Notes: generated by a model not told the origin, from the letters alone. A DNA stretch of 64,000 nucleotides from an uncultured Collinsella sp. (GCA_958437935.1 CAUBPS010000002.1:62001-126000), one strand, 5' to 3'; shown: positions 7,103-16,390, counted from the first letter of the stretch. A program made the numbers and translations.

Positions 7103-8010
7103 AAGCGGTTGCCGCGGAAGCCGCCGCCGTTGCGGCCGCCACGATCGCCGCCGCGACCGCCGCGGTCGTTACCGCGGTTGCCGCCGAAGCCGCCACGGTT
7201 GCCGCCGCGATCGCCATAGCCACCACGGTTGCCGCCAAAGCCGCCGCGACCGCCACGGTCGCCGCCACGGTCACCAAAGCCGCCACGGCCGCCACGATCG
7301 CCACCGCGACCGCCACGGTCACCGCCACGGCCACCGCGATCGCCAAAGCCGCCGCGACCGCCACGGTCGCCGCCACGGCCACCGCGATCGTCACGGCCGC
7401 CGCGAGGACCGCGGTCCTCGTCCAGGCCCATGGCGACGAGCGGAGCGATGACCTTATCGAGAGCGGCCATCAGCTCGGTGGCCTCCTCGTAAGAAAGCTC
7501 GGGCAGGAGCTTCTCCTTCTTGTTGGCAAGCTCGACCAGGCCCTCAGCGGCATCCTCGGCAGCGAAGACAACGATCTTGCGCATATCGCCCTCGGCGTCG
7601 TCGATGCGGCCGACCAGATCGGCAGCCTCGGCCTCGGCCATCAGACCATCGAGCTCACGAAGGCGCATGCCCAGCAGGTCGGACATTTCCTTCTGCTCCA
7701 TCTTGGGCTTGAGGTCAAGAAGCTTGATGGCGCGCTCGATGTTCGCCATGCGCTCGGCCTTGGCCTCCTCCTCCTTGGAAATAGCAAAGCGACGGCTACG
7801 CAGCAGGCGGGCGGCCTTCTGCATCTTGTCCATCAGCTCTTCGTCATCGTAATCAACGGCGGCCTCGACAACCTCGGCCTCCTCCTCGGCGGAAACCTCG
7901 TCAGCAGCCTCAACCTCGGCAGCTTCGGTCTCCACGGTCTCGACTGCCTCAACCTCGGCAGCCACGGTCTCGTTCTCGGTCTCGTTCATGATCTCTTCGT
8001 TCTCGGACAT
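7099..8010 (-). CDS. MarR-like winged-helix protein with acidic N-terminus and RGG-repeat tail
   Basis: A 303-residue protein of three parts. Residues 1-58 are very acidic (Glu/Ala/Val repeats). Residues about 92-150 resemble a MarR winged helix (QKEMSDLLGMRLRELDGLMAEAEAADLVGRI, written here in parts: QKEMSDLLGMRLRELDG then EAADLVGRI, then a basic-acidic wing). Residues 200-303 are almost only Gly, Arg, Asp and Phe in RGG/DRGG repeats. RGG tails bind RNA and favour condensates; with a winged helix this suggests a nucleic-acid-binding or RNP role rather than a simple repressor. The start ATG at 8010 has AAGGAG just upstream. It converges on pdxT. The function is unknown; antisense frames here are low-complexity artefacts. 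Confidence 0.85.
   Translation of the reverse strand: MSENEEIMNETENETVAAEVEAVETVETEAAEVEAADEVSAEEEAEVVEAAVDYDDEELMDKMQKAARLLRSRRFAISKEEEAKAERMANIERAIKLLDLKPKMEQKEMSDLLGMRLRELDGLMAEAEAADLVGRIDDAEGDMRKIVVFAAEDAAEGLVELANKKEKLLPELSYEEATELMAALDKVIAPLVAMGLDEDRGPRGGRDDRGGRGGDRGGRGGFGDRGGRGGDRGGRGGDRGGRGGFGDRGGDRGGRGGFGGNRGGYGDRGGNRGGFGGNRGNDRGGRGGDRGGRNGGGFRGNRF
7110..7420. repeat. Low-complexity tandem repeat encoding the RGG tail
   Basis: Imperfect tandem copies of 9-27-bp units rich in CGCCACGG and CCGCGATCG encode GGRGG/FGDRGG blocks. Such tracts can change length by slippage, so tail length may vary between strains. Confidence 0.75.
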
Positions 8011-8162
8011 GAGACTCCTTCTTGGCCCTCTCGGGCATCATCGCCCCATTCGCGGGGCCCGTCGCGCACTCTTTGCGCTTTAAACATTCATGCCTCTCGG
8101 CAAAACGTCCATTAGTTTATGGTGTCGCCATCCAATCTAGCTGCAGAATCTATGTGCACACA

Positions 8163-9578
8163 TTAATGCGACATGTGTGACTCGCGACGAGCGTACACCA
8201 GCGACGCCACGAACCCGACCACGGCAATCACAGCCGCCACACGCACCGCAGTTGCAAATCCAATCGCCTGGGCAACGTCGGTCGCAACGCCTGCCGCGCC
8301 GGCAGTCGCCGCAGAACTCGAGAGCAGGCCGATAAACAGCGACGGGCCAAACGATGCGGCAATCATGTTCCACGTGTTAAGCAATGCCGTTCCGTGAGGA
8401 TGTTCAGCGGCAGGCAGCGTCTCCAAGCCGGCCGTTTGCGAGGGGCTCAGCACCAAACCGACTCCGGCATACACCACAACGGTCAGTGCCACGACGACGC
8501 CGATGTTCATGCTTGCCGCCGTCATCGAGATGGCAGTCTGCCCCACGGCAATCAGGGCAAAGCCGATCGGCAGCAGCGGCCATGCGCCACGGGCGTCCAT
8601 CACGCGTCCGCCCACAATCGAGGTCACGGCGTTGCAGGCAATCGCCGGCAAAATGAGCAAGCCCGCAATAAGTGCGGTCATGCCGTATGCGCCCTCAAAA
8701 TAGAGCGGCAACAAAACGCTCATCGAGAACGTCGTCATCATCGACACCACCACAAGCAAGCACGCAGGCCAAAAACGAACGCTCGCCATGGGACGCACGT
8801 TAAGCACCGGATGCTCGAGCTTGAGCTGGCGGGCCGCAAACAGGCCGAGCAGCACAACGGCAGCGAAAAGCGTCACGATACCGGCAATCAGATTGGTCGA
8901 GAACTCGCCTACGGAATACACAAATGCCGTAATACCGGCGGCGAGCAAAACAACCGACAGAATATCAAGCGTGGCGTTCGAACGCTCTCCGACATTCTGA
9001 ACAAGCTTTACGCCCGCCGCAGCGACCACAATGCCGCCCACCAGCGGCACTACGAACACCGCCCTCCAGCCAAACAACGTGCACATAAGACCGCTGATCA
9101 CAGGTCCAAACGCCGGCCCCAGCGTAATGCAGGCTCCGCCCAGGCTCAGATAGAGACCGAGCTTCTCGCGCGGAGCGCAAGACAGCACTACGTTCATCAT
9201 GAGCGGGAACAAGATGCCCGATCCCGCAGCCTGCAAAATACGGCTTGGCAGCAAAACGCTAAATGACGGAGCGAACAGGCACAGGACTTCGCCGGCGACC
9301 ATGCATCCGCATGCGAAAAACAGCAGCTTGCGCGTCGAGAAACGGCCGGACAGGAAGGCCATGATGGCCGTAAAGATCGACGTCACGATCATGTAGCCCG
9401 AAACGAGCCACTGCGCCGTGGTGGCACTCACCGAAAAGGCCGCCATAATGTCGTGCAACGCCACGTTAATGATGTTCTCGTTAAACGCGGCAACAAAGGC
9501 TGCAATATACATTACGACGAGAATCGCCGCAGTGGCCGATGGCGCTACTTGAACTTGTTGCTGAGATTTGCTCCCCAT
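8163..9578 (-). CDS. MFS drug exporter, DHA2 (EmrB/QacA-like) family
   Basis: A 471-residue inner-membrane proton antiporter of the 14-helix DHA2 group. Hydrophobic helices run throughout. Family cues are NENIINVALHDI in helix 1, the QWLVSGYM segment, LSGRFSTRK (motif A loop) and the GGACITLGPAFGPVISG motif C typical of antiporters. The ATG at 9578 is preceded by AGGAAGGAA. The open frame continues upstream to 9989 but that part reads as a non-membrane tail over the neighbouring promoter. The gene diverges from the deformylase homologue. Substrates are likely drugs or other toxic amphiphiles, inferred from family only. Confidence 0.9.
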   Translation of the reverse strand: MGSKSQQQVQVAPSATAAILVVMYIAAFVAAFNENIINVALHDIMAAFSVSATTAQWLVSGYMIVTSIFTAIMAFLSGRFSTRKLLFFACGCMVAGEVLCLFAPSFSVLLPSRILQAAGSGILFPLMMNVVLSCAPREKLGLYLSLGGACITLGPAFGPVISGLMCTLFGWRAVFVVPLVGGIVVAAAGVKLVQNVGERSNATLDILSVVLLAAGITAFVYSVGEFSTNLIAGIVTLFAAVVLLGLFAARQLKLEHPVLNVRPMASVRFWPACLLVVVSMMTTFSMSVLLPLYFEGAYGMTALIAGLLILPAIACNAVTSIVGGRVMDARGAWPLLPIGFALIAVGQTAISMTAASMNIGVVVALTVVVYAGVGLVLSPSQTAGLETLPAAEHPHGTALLNTWNMIAASFGPSLFIGLLSSSAATAGAAGVATDVAQAIGFATAVRVAAVIAVVGFVASLVYARRESHMSH

Positions 9579-9783
9579 GCATTTCCTTCCTCTTGGAACG
9601 ACAGTCGCATCGCCCCAGAGGAACAGTCCAGGGCGAAAAATGAGCCCTAGACTTACGCCAGACGCCGTACACGACGAATCTGGCAACATGGTCCAACGTC
9701 GAAAGATTGTAACGCGGACGCACAGCTTTCCTTCCGCGCTATTATTAAAAGTCCACGAAAGCATAAGACATGAGGAGCCCGCC

Positions 9784-10194
9784 ATGATTAAGCCCATCAT
9801 GAAATCCGAGTTCTTTTTGCGTCTGCCTTCCGAAGACGCGGGACCCGACGATGCCGCGACCGGGCAGGATCTCCTGGATACGCTCCACGAGCATGAGCGC
9901 GAGTGCGTGGGCCTCGCCGCCAACATGATCGGCGTGCGCAAACGCATCATCTGCGTAAAGGACGGCAACAGGACACTCCTGATGTACAACCCTCAAATTC
10001 TTGAGCAGGTCAATGCCTATCAGACGAGCGAAGGATGTCTCTCGCTGATCGGCGAGCGTCCCTGTACCCGCTATCGCCGCATTAAGGTTGAGTATTTGGA
10101 CGAGAACTTCGTCCACCGCATCAAAAACTTCTCGGGCTACACCGCCGAGATCATCCAGCACGAAATCGACCACTGCAATGGCGTCGTGGTTTAG
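9784..10194 (+). CDS. Short peptide deformylase homologue
   Basis: A 136-residue member of the peptide deformylase family, shorter than standard enzymes (about 150-190). The metal-binding motifs are intact: EGCLS with Cys85, and QHEIDH with His126, Glu127 and His130. Motif 1 is GLAANMIG rather than GLAAPQxG, so the usual oxyanion Gln is Met48. A second short homologue lies at 23721-24140 with a different defect. GAGGAG lies upstream of the ATG at 9784; a longer open frame from 9568 lacks support. It may remove N-formyl groups from nascent proteins or act on another formyl substrate; no canonical deformylase is in the window. A LysR gene follows after 36 bases. Confidence 0.85.
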   Translation: MIKPIMKSEFFLRLPSEDAGPDDAATGQDLLDTLHEHERECVGLAANMIGVRKRIICVKDGNRTLLMYNPQILEQVNAYQTSEGCLSLIGERPCTRYRRIKVEYLDENFVHRIKNFSGYTAEIIQHEIDHCNGVVV

Positions 10195-10230
10195 GCCACC
10201 TGCCAAAATGAGGGTACCGGAGGCCTCCCT

Positions 10231-11154
10231 ATGGATATCAGCCGCTTTGGCGAATTCGCCATCTTAGCGCAGTCACGCACGTTTCTTGATGCGGCGGAAC
10301 TGCTTTTCATGTCGCAATCAACCCTCTCCAAGCACATCATGGCAATGGAGCACGAACTCGGCTGCAAGCTCATCGATCGAAGCCAGCGCCACGTAACACT
10401 CACCGCGCAAGGTGAAGCGCTCCTCCCCTATGCGCAAAAAATTGCGACGCTTCAGCACCGCTATCTTGCCGCCATTCAAATAGGCGCAGGTGAGCCGCTC
10501 GAGCACCTCACCGTCGGTTCTATCCCCATTATGGCCCCTTATGGGATCACGGACGCCGTCATCGATTTTCAGCAGGCGAACCCCTCATATTCTGTTGAGC
10601 TCATCGAGGGCGAGGGCGACACACTCAAGCGCATGCTCCTGCACGAGGACATTGACCTGGCCTTCATCCGTGACGGCGGCGCCATCGAGCCGGAGTTCAA
10701 AAAGATTCCCTTTACGACCGACCGGCTCGTGGCCGTCCTTCCACTCGACCATCCGCTCGCCGAACGTGACACCGTCGAGATAGACGACCTTATCGACGAG
10801 AATTTCCTCATGCTTCCCCAAGGCTCGTTCGTAAGCGAGCTCGTCCTTTCCCTTTGTCGCGAAGCTGGATTTGGCCCACGTGTTACGTTCACCGGCAAAC
10901 GAGCCGAGAACATCATCTCCCTTGTCGCGCGCGGCGCCGGCGTCTCATTCCTCATGCGCAAGCCGACGGAATCGCTCGCCAGCGGAAAGGTAGCCTTGGT
11001 GCCGCTTGAGCCCGCGACGACCTCCGAGGTCAGGCTCTACCTCAAGCGGAACGCCGCGCACTCGCAGGCGGTCGTCTCGTTCATTGGCTTCCTCCCCTAC
11101 CGTCAGCTCCTGCAGGGCGACCGTGCGTCTTCCATCGCGGCACGACCGTCATAA
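10231..11154 (+). CDS. LysR-family transcriptional regulator
   Basis: A 307-residue LysR regulator. The N-terminal helix-turn-helix (residues about 3-62) has FLDAAELLFMSQSTLSKHI. The effector domain is a periplasmic-binding-protein fold with typical SIPIMAPYG and LVARGAGVSFLMRK segments. It lies 36 bases after the deformylase homologue and could share its transcript. It converges on the ceramidase-fold/PTS operon, whose promoter has a LysR-type palindrome (16440-16456), so it is a candidate regulator of that operon; this is inference. Confidence 0.92.
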   Translation: MDISRFGEFAILAQSRTFLDAAELLFMSQSTLSKHIMAMEHELGCKLIDRSQRHVTLTAQGEALLPYAQKIATLQHRYLAAIQIGAGEPLEHLTVGSIPIMAPYGITDAVIDFQQANPSYSVELIEGEGDTLKRMLLHEDIDLAFIRDGGAIEPEFKKIPFTTDRLVAVLPLDHPLAERDTVEIDDLIDENFLMLPQGSFVSELVLSLCREAGFGPRVTFTGKRAENIISLVARGAGVSFLMRKPTESLASGKVALVPLEPATTSEVRLYLKRNAAHSQAVVSFIGFLPYRQLLQGDRASSIAARPS

Positions 11155-11216
11155 TCCCCGCTGCTCCACAACCGCAGACTTGTGACCGCAAACACGATGA
11201 CAGCGGCACGAAACAC

Positions 11217-11257
11217 AAATATGCCTCGGGCAGCACGTCGCCGTCCGAGGCATATTT
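11217..11257. terminator. Bidirectional terminator between LysR and PTS genes
   Basis: AAATATGCCTCGG and CCGAGGCATATTT form a perfect 13-bp stem with A-run/T-run edges in a convergent gap. Confidence 0.85.
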
Positions 11258-11277
11258 AATCAAAGTGCGCAGAAAGA

Positions 11278-12719
11278 CTAGTCCACCGAGATGTTGAGTG
11301 CCTTACCGCCCTCGTCCTTCTTGGTACCGATCACCATAGCGGCGACAAGAGCCAGAACGAAAGCGACCACACCGGAGATGACAAGGCCGATAAAGCCCGT
11401 GTCGATGCCGGCAGGGTTAATAAAGCTCGGGAAACCGAGCGGGCCGGAGGCGCCGAAGGCATAGAGCTTGGCACCCATGAGGCCGGCAATGGCGCCGCCT
11501 ACACCAGCGGAAATAAAGGTTGCCCACATAAGGCGCTTACGCGGCAGCAAGATGGCGTAAAGCGCAGGCTCGTTGACACCGAAAATCGAAGAGACAAGGG
11601 CGGGAATGTTGACGGCAGCATTTTCCTCGGAGTCCTTGGTTCGGATGATCATGCCAAGCACAGCGCCGGCGATGGCACAACCGCCTGCATACACGAGCGG
11701 GTTAATGAGGTCATAGCCGTAGGTTGCGACATCGAGGAACCACAGCGGGATGATGCCCCAGTGCAGGCCGAACATGACGAGCAGGCTCCAGAACGTGCCG
11801 ATGACGAAGCCGGCGATGGCGGGTTGGAAGTTGATGAGCATCAGAATGATCTGGGCAACGATGTTGGAGAGGACCGTCATGACCGGACCGACCACAAGCA
11901 GGCCAAGGATGCCGCAAATGAGGAGCGTCAGGATGTTGGAGAAGAACGAGCTCACAAGCGCGGGCAGCGCGTTAGAAAGGGCCTTGTGCACCTTGGAGGC
12001 AATCCAGACGATAAAGATCGCAGGCAGAATCGTCGATGAGTAATTCTGCATGATCAGCGGGATGCCAAAAATATCACCGTAGACATTGGACTCGAAGACC
12101 GTACCGGCGCCGAGCGTGTAGAGCGGATCTCGCCCATAAGGACAACGAGCGTCGGGTAGACGAGGATACCGCCGAGCGCCATTCCCATAACGGGCTTAAG
12201 TCCGAACTTCTTGGCCGACGTCCAGCCAATGATTAGCGGAAAGTAATAGAAGACCGAATCTCCGATTGCCGAGAGCGTCACATACGTATTGCTGTCCTTG
12301 GCAAGCCAACCGGCAACCGTGCAGAGCGCGAGCATCGACTTGATAAAGCCACCGGCCATAAGCACGCCAAGAACCGGTTGCAGAATCTCGGAGATGATGG
12401 CCAGCAGACGCGAGAATGGATCGCCCTTTTTGACGTCGTCGCCTTCATCGATATCGAGTGCGGGTTTGGAGTCGAACCCGCCAATCTGAACAAGGTCGTT
12501 GTAGACGGCCTCGACGGTGGCACCAATCACGACCTGATACTGTCCGCCGGCCTGGATGACGTCAACGACGCCCTTCGTCGCCTTAAGCTCATTGGTCTGG
12601 GCGAGCGATTCATCCTTGAGGTGGAAGCGGAGACGCGTAATGCAGTGGCTCACGTCTAACACATTGTCTCGACCACCGACCTTTGTGATGATTTCATCGC
12701 AAAGCTTCTGGTATTTCAT
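11278..12719 (-). pseudogene. PTS EIIBC permease, glucoside/sucrose type, with single-base frameshift
   Basis: Would encode a ~480-residue PEP-dependent sugar permease: EIIB domain (residues 1-90, phospho-Cys26 in SHCITRLRF) fused to a multi-helix EIIC domain of the glucose/beta-glucoside family. No EIIA domain is present. The frame breaks near 12129: GAG ATC CGC replaces the expected GAG GAT CCG CTC TAC (Glu-Asp-Pro-Leu-Tyr), as if one G of a GG pair were lost. Reading on after the break restores continuous EIIC sequence to the stop at 11278. The gene length (1442) is one short of a multiple of three. AAGGAG precedes the ATG at 12719. It ends an operon with two ceramidase-fold proteins and an amidohydrolase. 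Sequencing error is an alternative. Confidence 0.82.
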
Positions 12720-12912
12720 GGAATTCTCCTTTTTCTGAGCGGGGTATAGCATCGATTTCATGCCTCCGTAGTCGACGTGGGAGGGCAAGGAACCCGCTTC
12801 CCCCTTTGAAATCCGCGGACGCACGTACGCCCGGGATGCGAAACGGCAGAGAAGATGGAAGATGCCGATCACATGGCGGCGAGCCTCATTGGCCCATGTC
12901 ACGCAATCAGGT

Positions 12913-14031
12913 CTACAAACGCGAATCTGCTGCGCCGAGAAGTCTCGTCGTCTGGCAGAACTTGTCACACAGACGTTCCGGTTCGCCCTGGGGAATCTGA
13001 GTACGCTCGGTCTCAAAGGAGAGGCCGTACTCGCGTGCCGGAAGGAAATACTCGAAATAGCCGTTGGTGTAACCGCAAACTATTCCCTCGACCGGGCATT
13101 CGCGCTTCATGCGAATACCCAAGTCGCTGCCGAGCTCACTCGGGAACACAAAGAGATGCAGGCCGCCCAGACTGATGACGGCACACTTAAGCGTGAGCGA
13201 AAAGTCGTCATGGGCAACGGTGTGATAGAACGTCTGAGGCTCGATGCGGTCGAGAACGACCTCGCGATCGAGCTTGATCTGGGAAATCGCCTCGGCAAGA
13301 CCGGTCGAAACGCGCTCGACCTCGGGAATGCCGCGTCCCTGGCGAAAATTGCGGTCGCTACAGTCGCCAGCAGCACCGACGACCATGGCCGGATAGTAAC
13401 CAAGACTCTGAGCGAGCTTTTTGCCGGTGAGACCGGCGAGTTCGCTCGTGAGCTCCGTGCAGTCGGGTCCGACGCAAGCGGAATGCACCGCCCAGTTCAC
13501 AAAGCCCGCAAATGGCTTGCCTTCGGTATCGAAGAACGATACGACAATGACCTCATTGTCGGCGAGTTCACCTGGGATGATGCGGTTGTCGTAGAAACCG
13601 GTGATGACCCGCTTGCCCAAGCGACAAATCGCGGGCTGTGCGTTGGCGCGGCACTCCTCAAAGCATTGGCAAATGGTATCGAGGAACCAGCGGTAGTAGT
13701 TCTCGTCGAATTTTCCCGTCCACCAGCTGCGGTGGTAAGCGACGATTGAAGTATGGTCGTGCGTCGCCGAGAGCAGGACGCAATCACGGTCAATGCCGTA
13801 GCGCTCGGCGAGCATTGTCTTGACTTCCTCGGCCATGCTTTCCTCGAACTCGAGGACATCGGCATTAAAGAGAAACACTTCACGTTCGCCTTGCTGGAAG
13901 AGAATGGCGTTGGCGAAGACGTCGTCATGGACGCCCGTCGCAGGTTCAAGACGGTTGGGAAGATTGCGGTAGCCAATCAGGTAGATGTCGCCCTGTGGGG
14001 TGATTTTGCGGCGCGCGTGTCCAATGTTCAT
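12913..14031 (-). CDS. Neutral/alkaline ceramidase-fold hydrolase, metal site intact
   Basis: A 372-residue protein resembling the N-terminal catalytic domain of neutral ceramidases (zinc amidases). Seen: SATHDHTS (the H-x-H zinc pair), NWAVHSACVG (third His), and GAAGDCSDRN, matching the family GxAGD segment. It lacks a signal peptide, so it is probably cytosolic and unlikely to meet host ceramide. Bacterial cytosolic relatives often occur in sugar-uptake operons, and here it sits between a paralogue (14050-15297) and a PTS permease gene. AAGGAG precedes the ATG at 14031. The substrate is unknown; an amide or ester of an imported glycoside is plausible. Confidence 0.78.
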   Translation of the reverse strand: MNIGHARRKITPQGDIYLIGYRNLPNRLEPATGVHDDVFANAILFQQGEREVFLFNADVLEFEESMAEEVKTMLAERYGIDRDCVLLSATHDHTSIVAYHRSWWTGKFDENYYRWFLDTICQCFEECRANAQPAICRLGKRVITGFYDNRIIPGELADNEVIVVSFFDTEGKPFAGFVNWAVHSACVGPDCTELTSELAGLTGKKLAQSLGYYPAMVVGAAGDCSDRNFRQGRGIPEVERVSTGLAEAISQIKLDREVVLDRIEPQTFYHTVAHDDFSLTLKCAVISLGGLHLFVFPSELGSDLGIRMKRECPVEGIVCGYTNGYFEYFLPAREYGLSFETERTQIPQGEPERLCDKFCQTTRLLGAADSRL

Positions 14032-14049
14032 GCACGTTCTCCTTCTGTG

Positions 14050-15297
14050 TCACGCCGCATTCAAGGCGGCAATGATGATTTCGACGAGGCGCTCATGGGA
14101 TCCGGCGGCAAAACCGGAGTTCATGGCCTCATAGGTGATCTTTTCGTACGCGTCGGGAGCCGGTAGGTACTTCTGTCCGCCGTTGACGAGCGTGGCAAAG
14201 AACACAGAGCCGGACCGAGCGGCGCGCACAGTGGCGCCGAATGCACTCGAGACCTCGGGTTGTACGCCGACAAGCTCGACGTTTCCCAGCCGGAGCAGAT
14301 AGACCCTCGTGCGCTGCTCGCCAGCGGCATGAAACTCATACGTTCGGTGCGGAGCCAAAGAGTGAAAATCGGCGCGTGTCTGAGCGGGCAGGAGAACGTC
14401 GACCGTGCGAGCATCGATGCCGGCAGCGCCATCCTCACGTGCCATGCGAGCGGCCTCGACTAAAGCATCGCCCAAAGCCTGCCCCTGCTGGTGCAGCATG
14501 CGGTATCCGTCCTCATGGGCATCGACCGCCTGCTTCACGCCGGCGGCATCGAACGTGACGTTCATGGCGCGTTCCGCCGGACCTTGGTCGCCCGCGGCGC
14601 CCGGCAGCAACAGGGCAACGCCACCCAGCTCACGCTCGAGTGACATGGCGGCAAAACCAAAGAGGTCTCCGCTCGCCATGCGCCTCCCCTCGGAGTCGCG
14701 CGATCCGTCGAGCACGGAGGACTGAACGTCCGCCGTCGCGAGCACGGCAACATACTCGCCCCCGGCATCCCTTATGGCGAGTACGGGCATCGTGTGGTCG
14801 GCAAACCCCCTGGGATTCGAGCCCAACCACCAGCCGGCAGGCGTCTCAATGTCGCGATTAACGTTCACGGGGCAGTCGCCCTCCGCCGTGGCGAGCGTGA
14901 CGGAGCGAATACCCGCAACAGCCCGCTCGACAGCCGCGCGGGCGACGGCGATGAGCGCTGCGCGATAGCGCTCGTTGCGATCGCGGGCAGCGGCGTCGGC
15001 AAGATGCCCGGGAGTGCGGACGTGAGGCATGGAAAACGTGTGGGTAGGAACCACCCAAGAATAAGCACCGCTGCAATTGGCGGCATCCTCAACAACCTCA
15101 CGCAGATCGGCGAGTAGAGCCGGAGCGATCGAGGTGACCTCAAGCGAAAGGACGCAGGCGCGTCGCCCCGTCCCCTCGATGATAAGGGCACGGGCGAAGA
15201 CCTCATGACGGAGTTCGTCAAAACCGTCGAACGGCAACACGTCCCCAAGATCGATGGCCACACGAGCGGCCCCAGCCCTCATCTCTCCTTCGCCCAT
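14050..15297 (-). CDS. Ceramidase-fold paralogue lacking canonical zinc ligands
   Basis: A 415-residue member of the same superfamily as its downstream neighbour, recognisable by VVPTHTFSMPH at the position of the zinc loop and LLLPGAAGDQGP at the GxAGD segment. The second His of H-x-H is Phe, and the NWxxH histidine region reads LATADVQSS, without His. So the standard metal site looks lost, suggesting a non-catalytic partner or changed chemistry. GAGGAG lies 8 bases before the ATG at 15297; the upstream gene stops 26 bases earlier and the next gene starts 18 bases later, so the three are one operon. Confidence 0.72.
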   Translation of the reverse strand: MGEGEMRAGAARVAIDLGDVLPFDGFDELRHEVFARALIIEGTGRRACVLSLEVTSIAPALLADLREVVEDAANCSGAYSWVVPTHTFSMPHVRTPGHLADAAARDRNERYRAALIAVARAAVERAVAGIRSVTLATAEGDCPVNVNRDIETPAGWWLGSNPRGFADHTMPVLAIRDAGGEYVAVLATADVQSSVLDGSRDSEGRRMASGDLFGFAAMSLERELGGVALLLPGAAGDQGPAERAMNVTFDAAGVKQAVDAHEDGYRMLHQQGQALGDALVEAARMAREDGAAGIDARTVDVLLPAQTRADFHSLAPHRTYEFHAAGEQRTRVYLLRLGNVELVGVQPEVSSAFGATVRAARSGSVFFATLVNGGQKYLPAPDAYEKITYEAMNSGFAAGSHERLVEIIIAALNAA

Positions 15298-15323
15298 GGC
15301 AGATACTCCTCTCTGATTGCCGC

Positions 15324-16358
15324 TCACTCGACACCGTATAGTTGCTGCGCCGTACCGCCAAGCACAAGGTCGCTGTCTGTATCGCTCAGATTTGCAGCGC
15401 GAACGCAGGCGACACCCTCGGTGAGCCACTCGCGTTTAACGGGATAGCTCGTGCCAAAAACAATATGGTCTGCACCCAGCACGTCAACCGCGCAGGCGAG
15501 GAGTGTCTTGCCCCAAGGCTGGGCATGGGACATGTCGAAATAGATGTTGTTCTCGAGGTGCCTGGAAACGGTCTCGGTATCGACCTGAAAACGGCCAGAA
15601 GCATCAGGGCGCTTGGGACCATGAGGCAGCAGCATCTCCTTGAACGCAAAGTATGCGCCGCCGAGCATGGAGTGGACCATCTTGATATTGGGATAGCGCT
15701 CAAAGAAATCACCAAAGATCTCTCGGCCGATCGCCGTAGTTTGGTCGACGCAGCGGCCATAAGAACGGCGAAGGTTGTCGTACGCGAGAAGCGACTCGTT
15801 CTCGACCGGCACGGGAACATGGTGCACGTAAACGGTGACATGGCGTTCGTTCAGGTGCTCGAAAAAGCTCGAGAAGACCTGGTCGTCGAGATAGCGCTTG
15901 CCGTAGTGAGCGCAGAGCTGCACGCCCGCAAAACCATCGTCGAGCCTGCGGTCGAGCTCCTCCAAATTCGCTTTGGTGCCAAAGGGCGGCACGGCGACAA
16001 GCGGAATCAGACGGCCATTTGACGCCTTCGCGTCAGCAGCCATACCGTCGTTGAAACGCCGGCACATCTCGAGCGACATCCACTCGTGGCAGCCGGGGAG
16101 CTTGAGGATCGCCTTGTCGACCCCCGCCTCATCCATATCGGCCAAGCGCTTCTCGAGGGTGTAGTCGCCCTCAATGTAGTTAAGACCCGGAGAACCGGCG
16201 GGCATCTCGATCACGATCTGTCGTTTGCCGGCGGAATTCATGGTCAGATAGCCTTCGGTGTCATAGGCGCGGGGCACCTCGGCCAAAAACTGTTCGCAGA
16301 GCGTCTCGTCATGAAAGATGCGCTCGTCGAACCAGTAGGAATTTGCATCGATAATCAT
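15324..16358 (-). CDS. Amidohydrolase-2 family protein with altered metal motif
   Basis: A 344-residue TIM-barrel protein of the amidohydrolase 2 (ACMSD-like) family, seen in the N-terminal MIIDANSYW strand, VYVHHVPVP, the MVHSMLGGAYF segment and the C-terminal FGTSYPVKRE. Canonical members have an HxH on the first strand and GSDYP at the end; here these are DANSYW and GTSYP, so the first metal pair and the catalytic Asp are replaced. It is the first gene of a four-gene operon with the ceramidase-fold pair and the PTS gene. The upstream region has a good promoter and a LysR-type palindrome. Catalysis is uncertain. Confidence 0.78.
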   Translation of the reverse strand: MIIDANSYWFDERIFHDETLCEQFLAEVPRAYDTEGYLTMNSAGKRQIVIEMPAGSPGLNYIEGDYTLEKRLADMDEAGVDKAILKLPGCHEWMSLEMCRRFNDGMAADAKASNGRLIPLVAVPPFGTKANLEELDRRLDDGFAGVQLCAHYGKRYLDDQVFSSFFEHLNERHVTVYVHHVPVPVENESLLAYDNLRRSYGRCVDQTTAIGREIFGDFFERYPNIKMVHSMLGGAYFAFKEMLLPHGPKRPDASGRFQVDTETVSRHLENNIYFDMSHAQPWGKTLLACAVDVLGADHIVFGTSYPVKREWLTEGVACVRAANLSDTDSDLVLGGTAQQLYGVE

Positions 16359-16390
16359 TGGTTGGAACCGCCTTTCATCTTGTTGAAAAC

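Noticed and set aside
7068..7492. Long antisense frames across the RGG tail (Ala/Val- or Pro/Arg-rich)
   Set aside because: They are products of the GC-rich low-complexity repeat and have no ribosome sites or family features.
8394..9266. 290-codon plus-strand frame opposite the MFS gene
   Set aside because: Antisense to a clear transporter gene; the product is His/Arg-rich without domain features.
12100..12140. Programmed frameshift in the EIIBC gene
   Set aside because: No slippery heptamer or downstream structure at the break; EIIBC genes are not known to use frameshifting.
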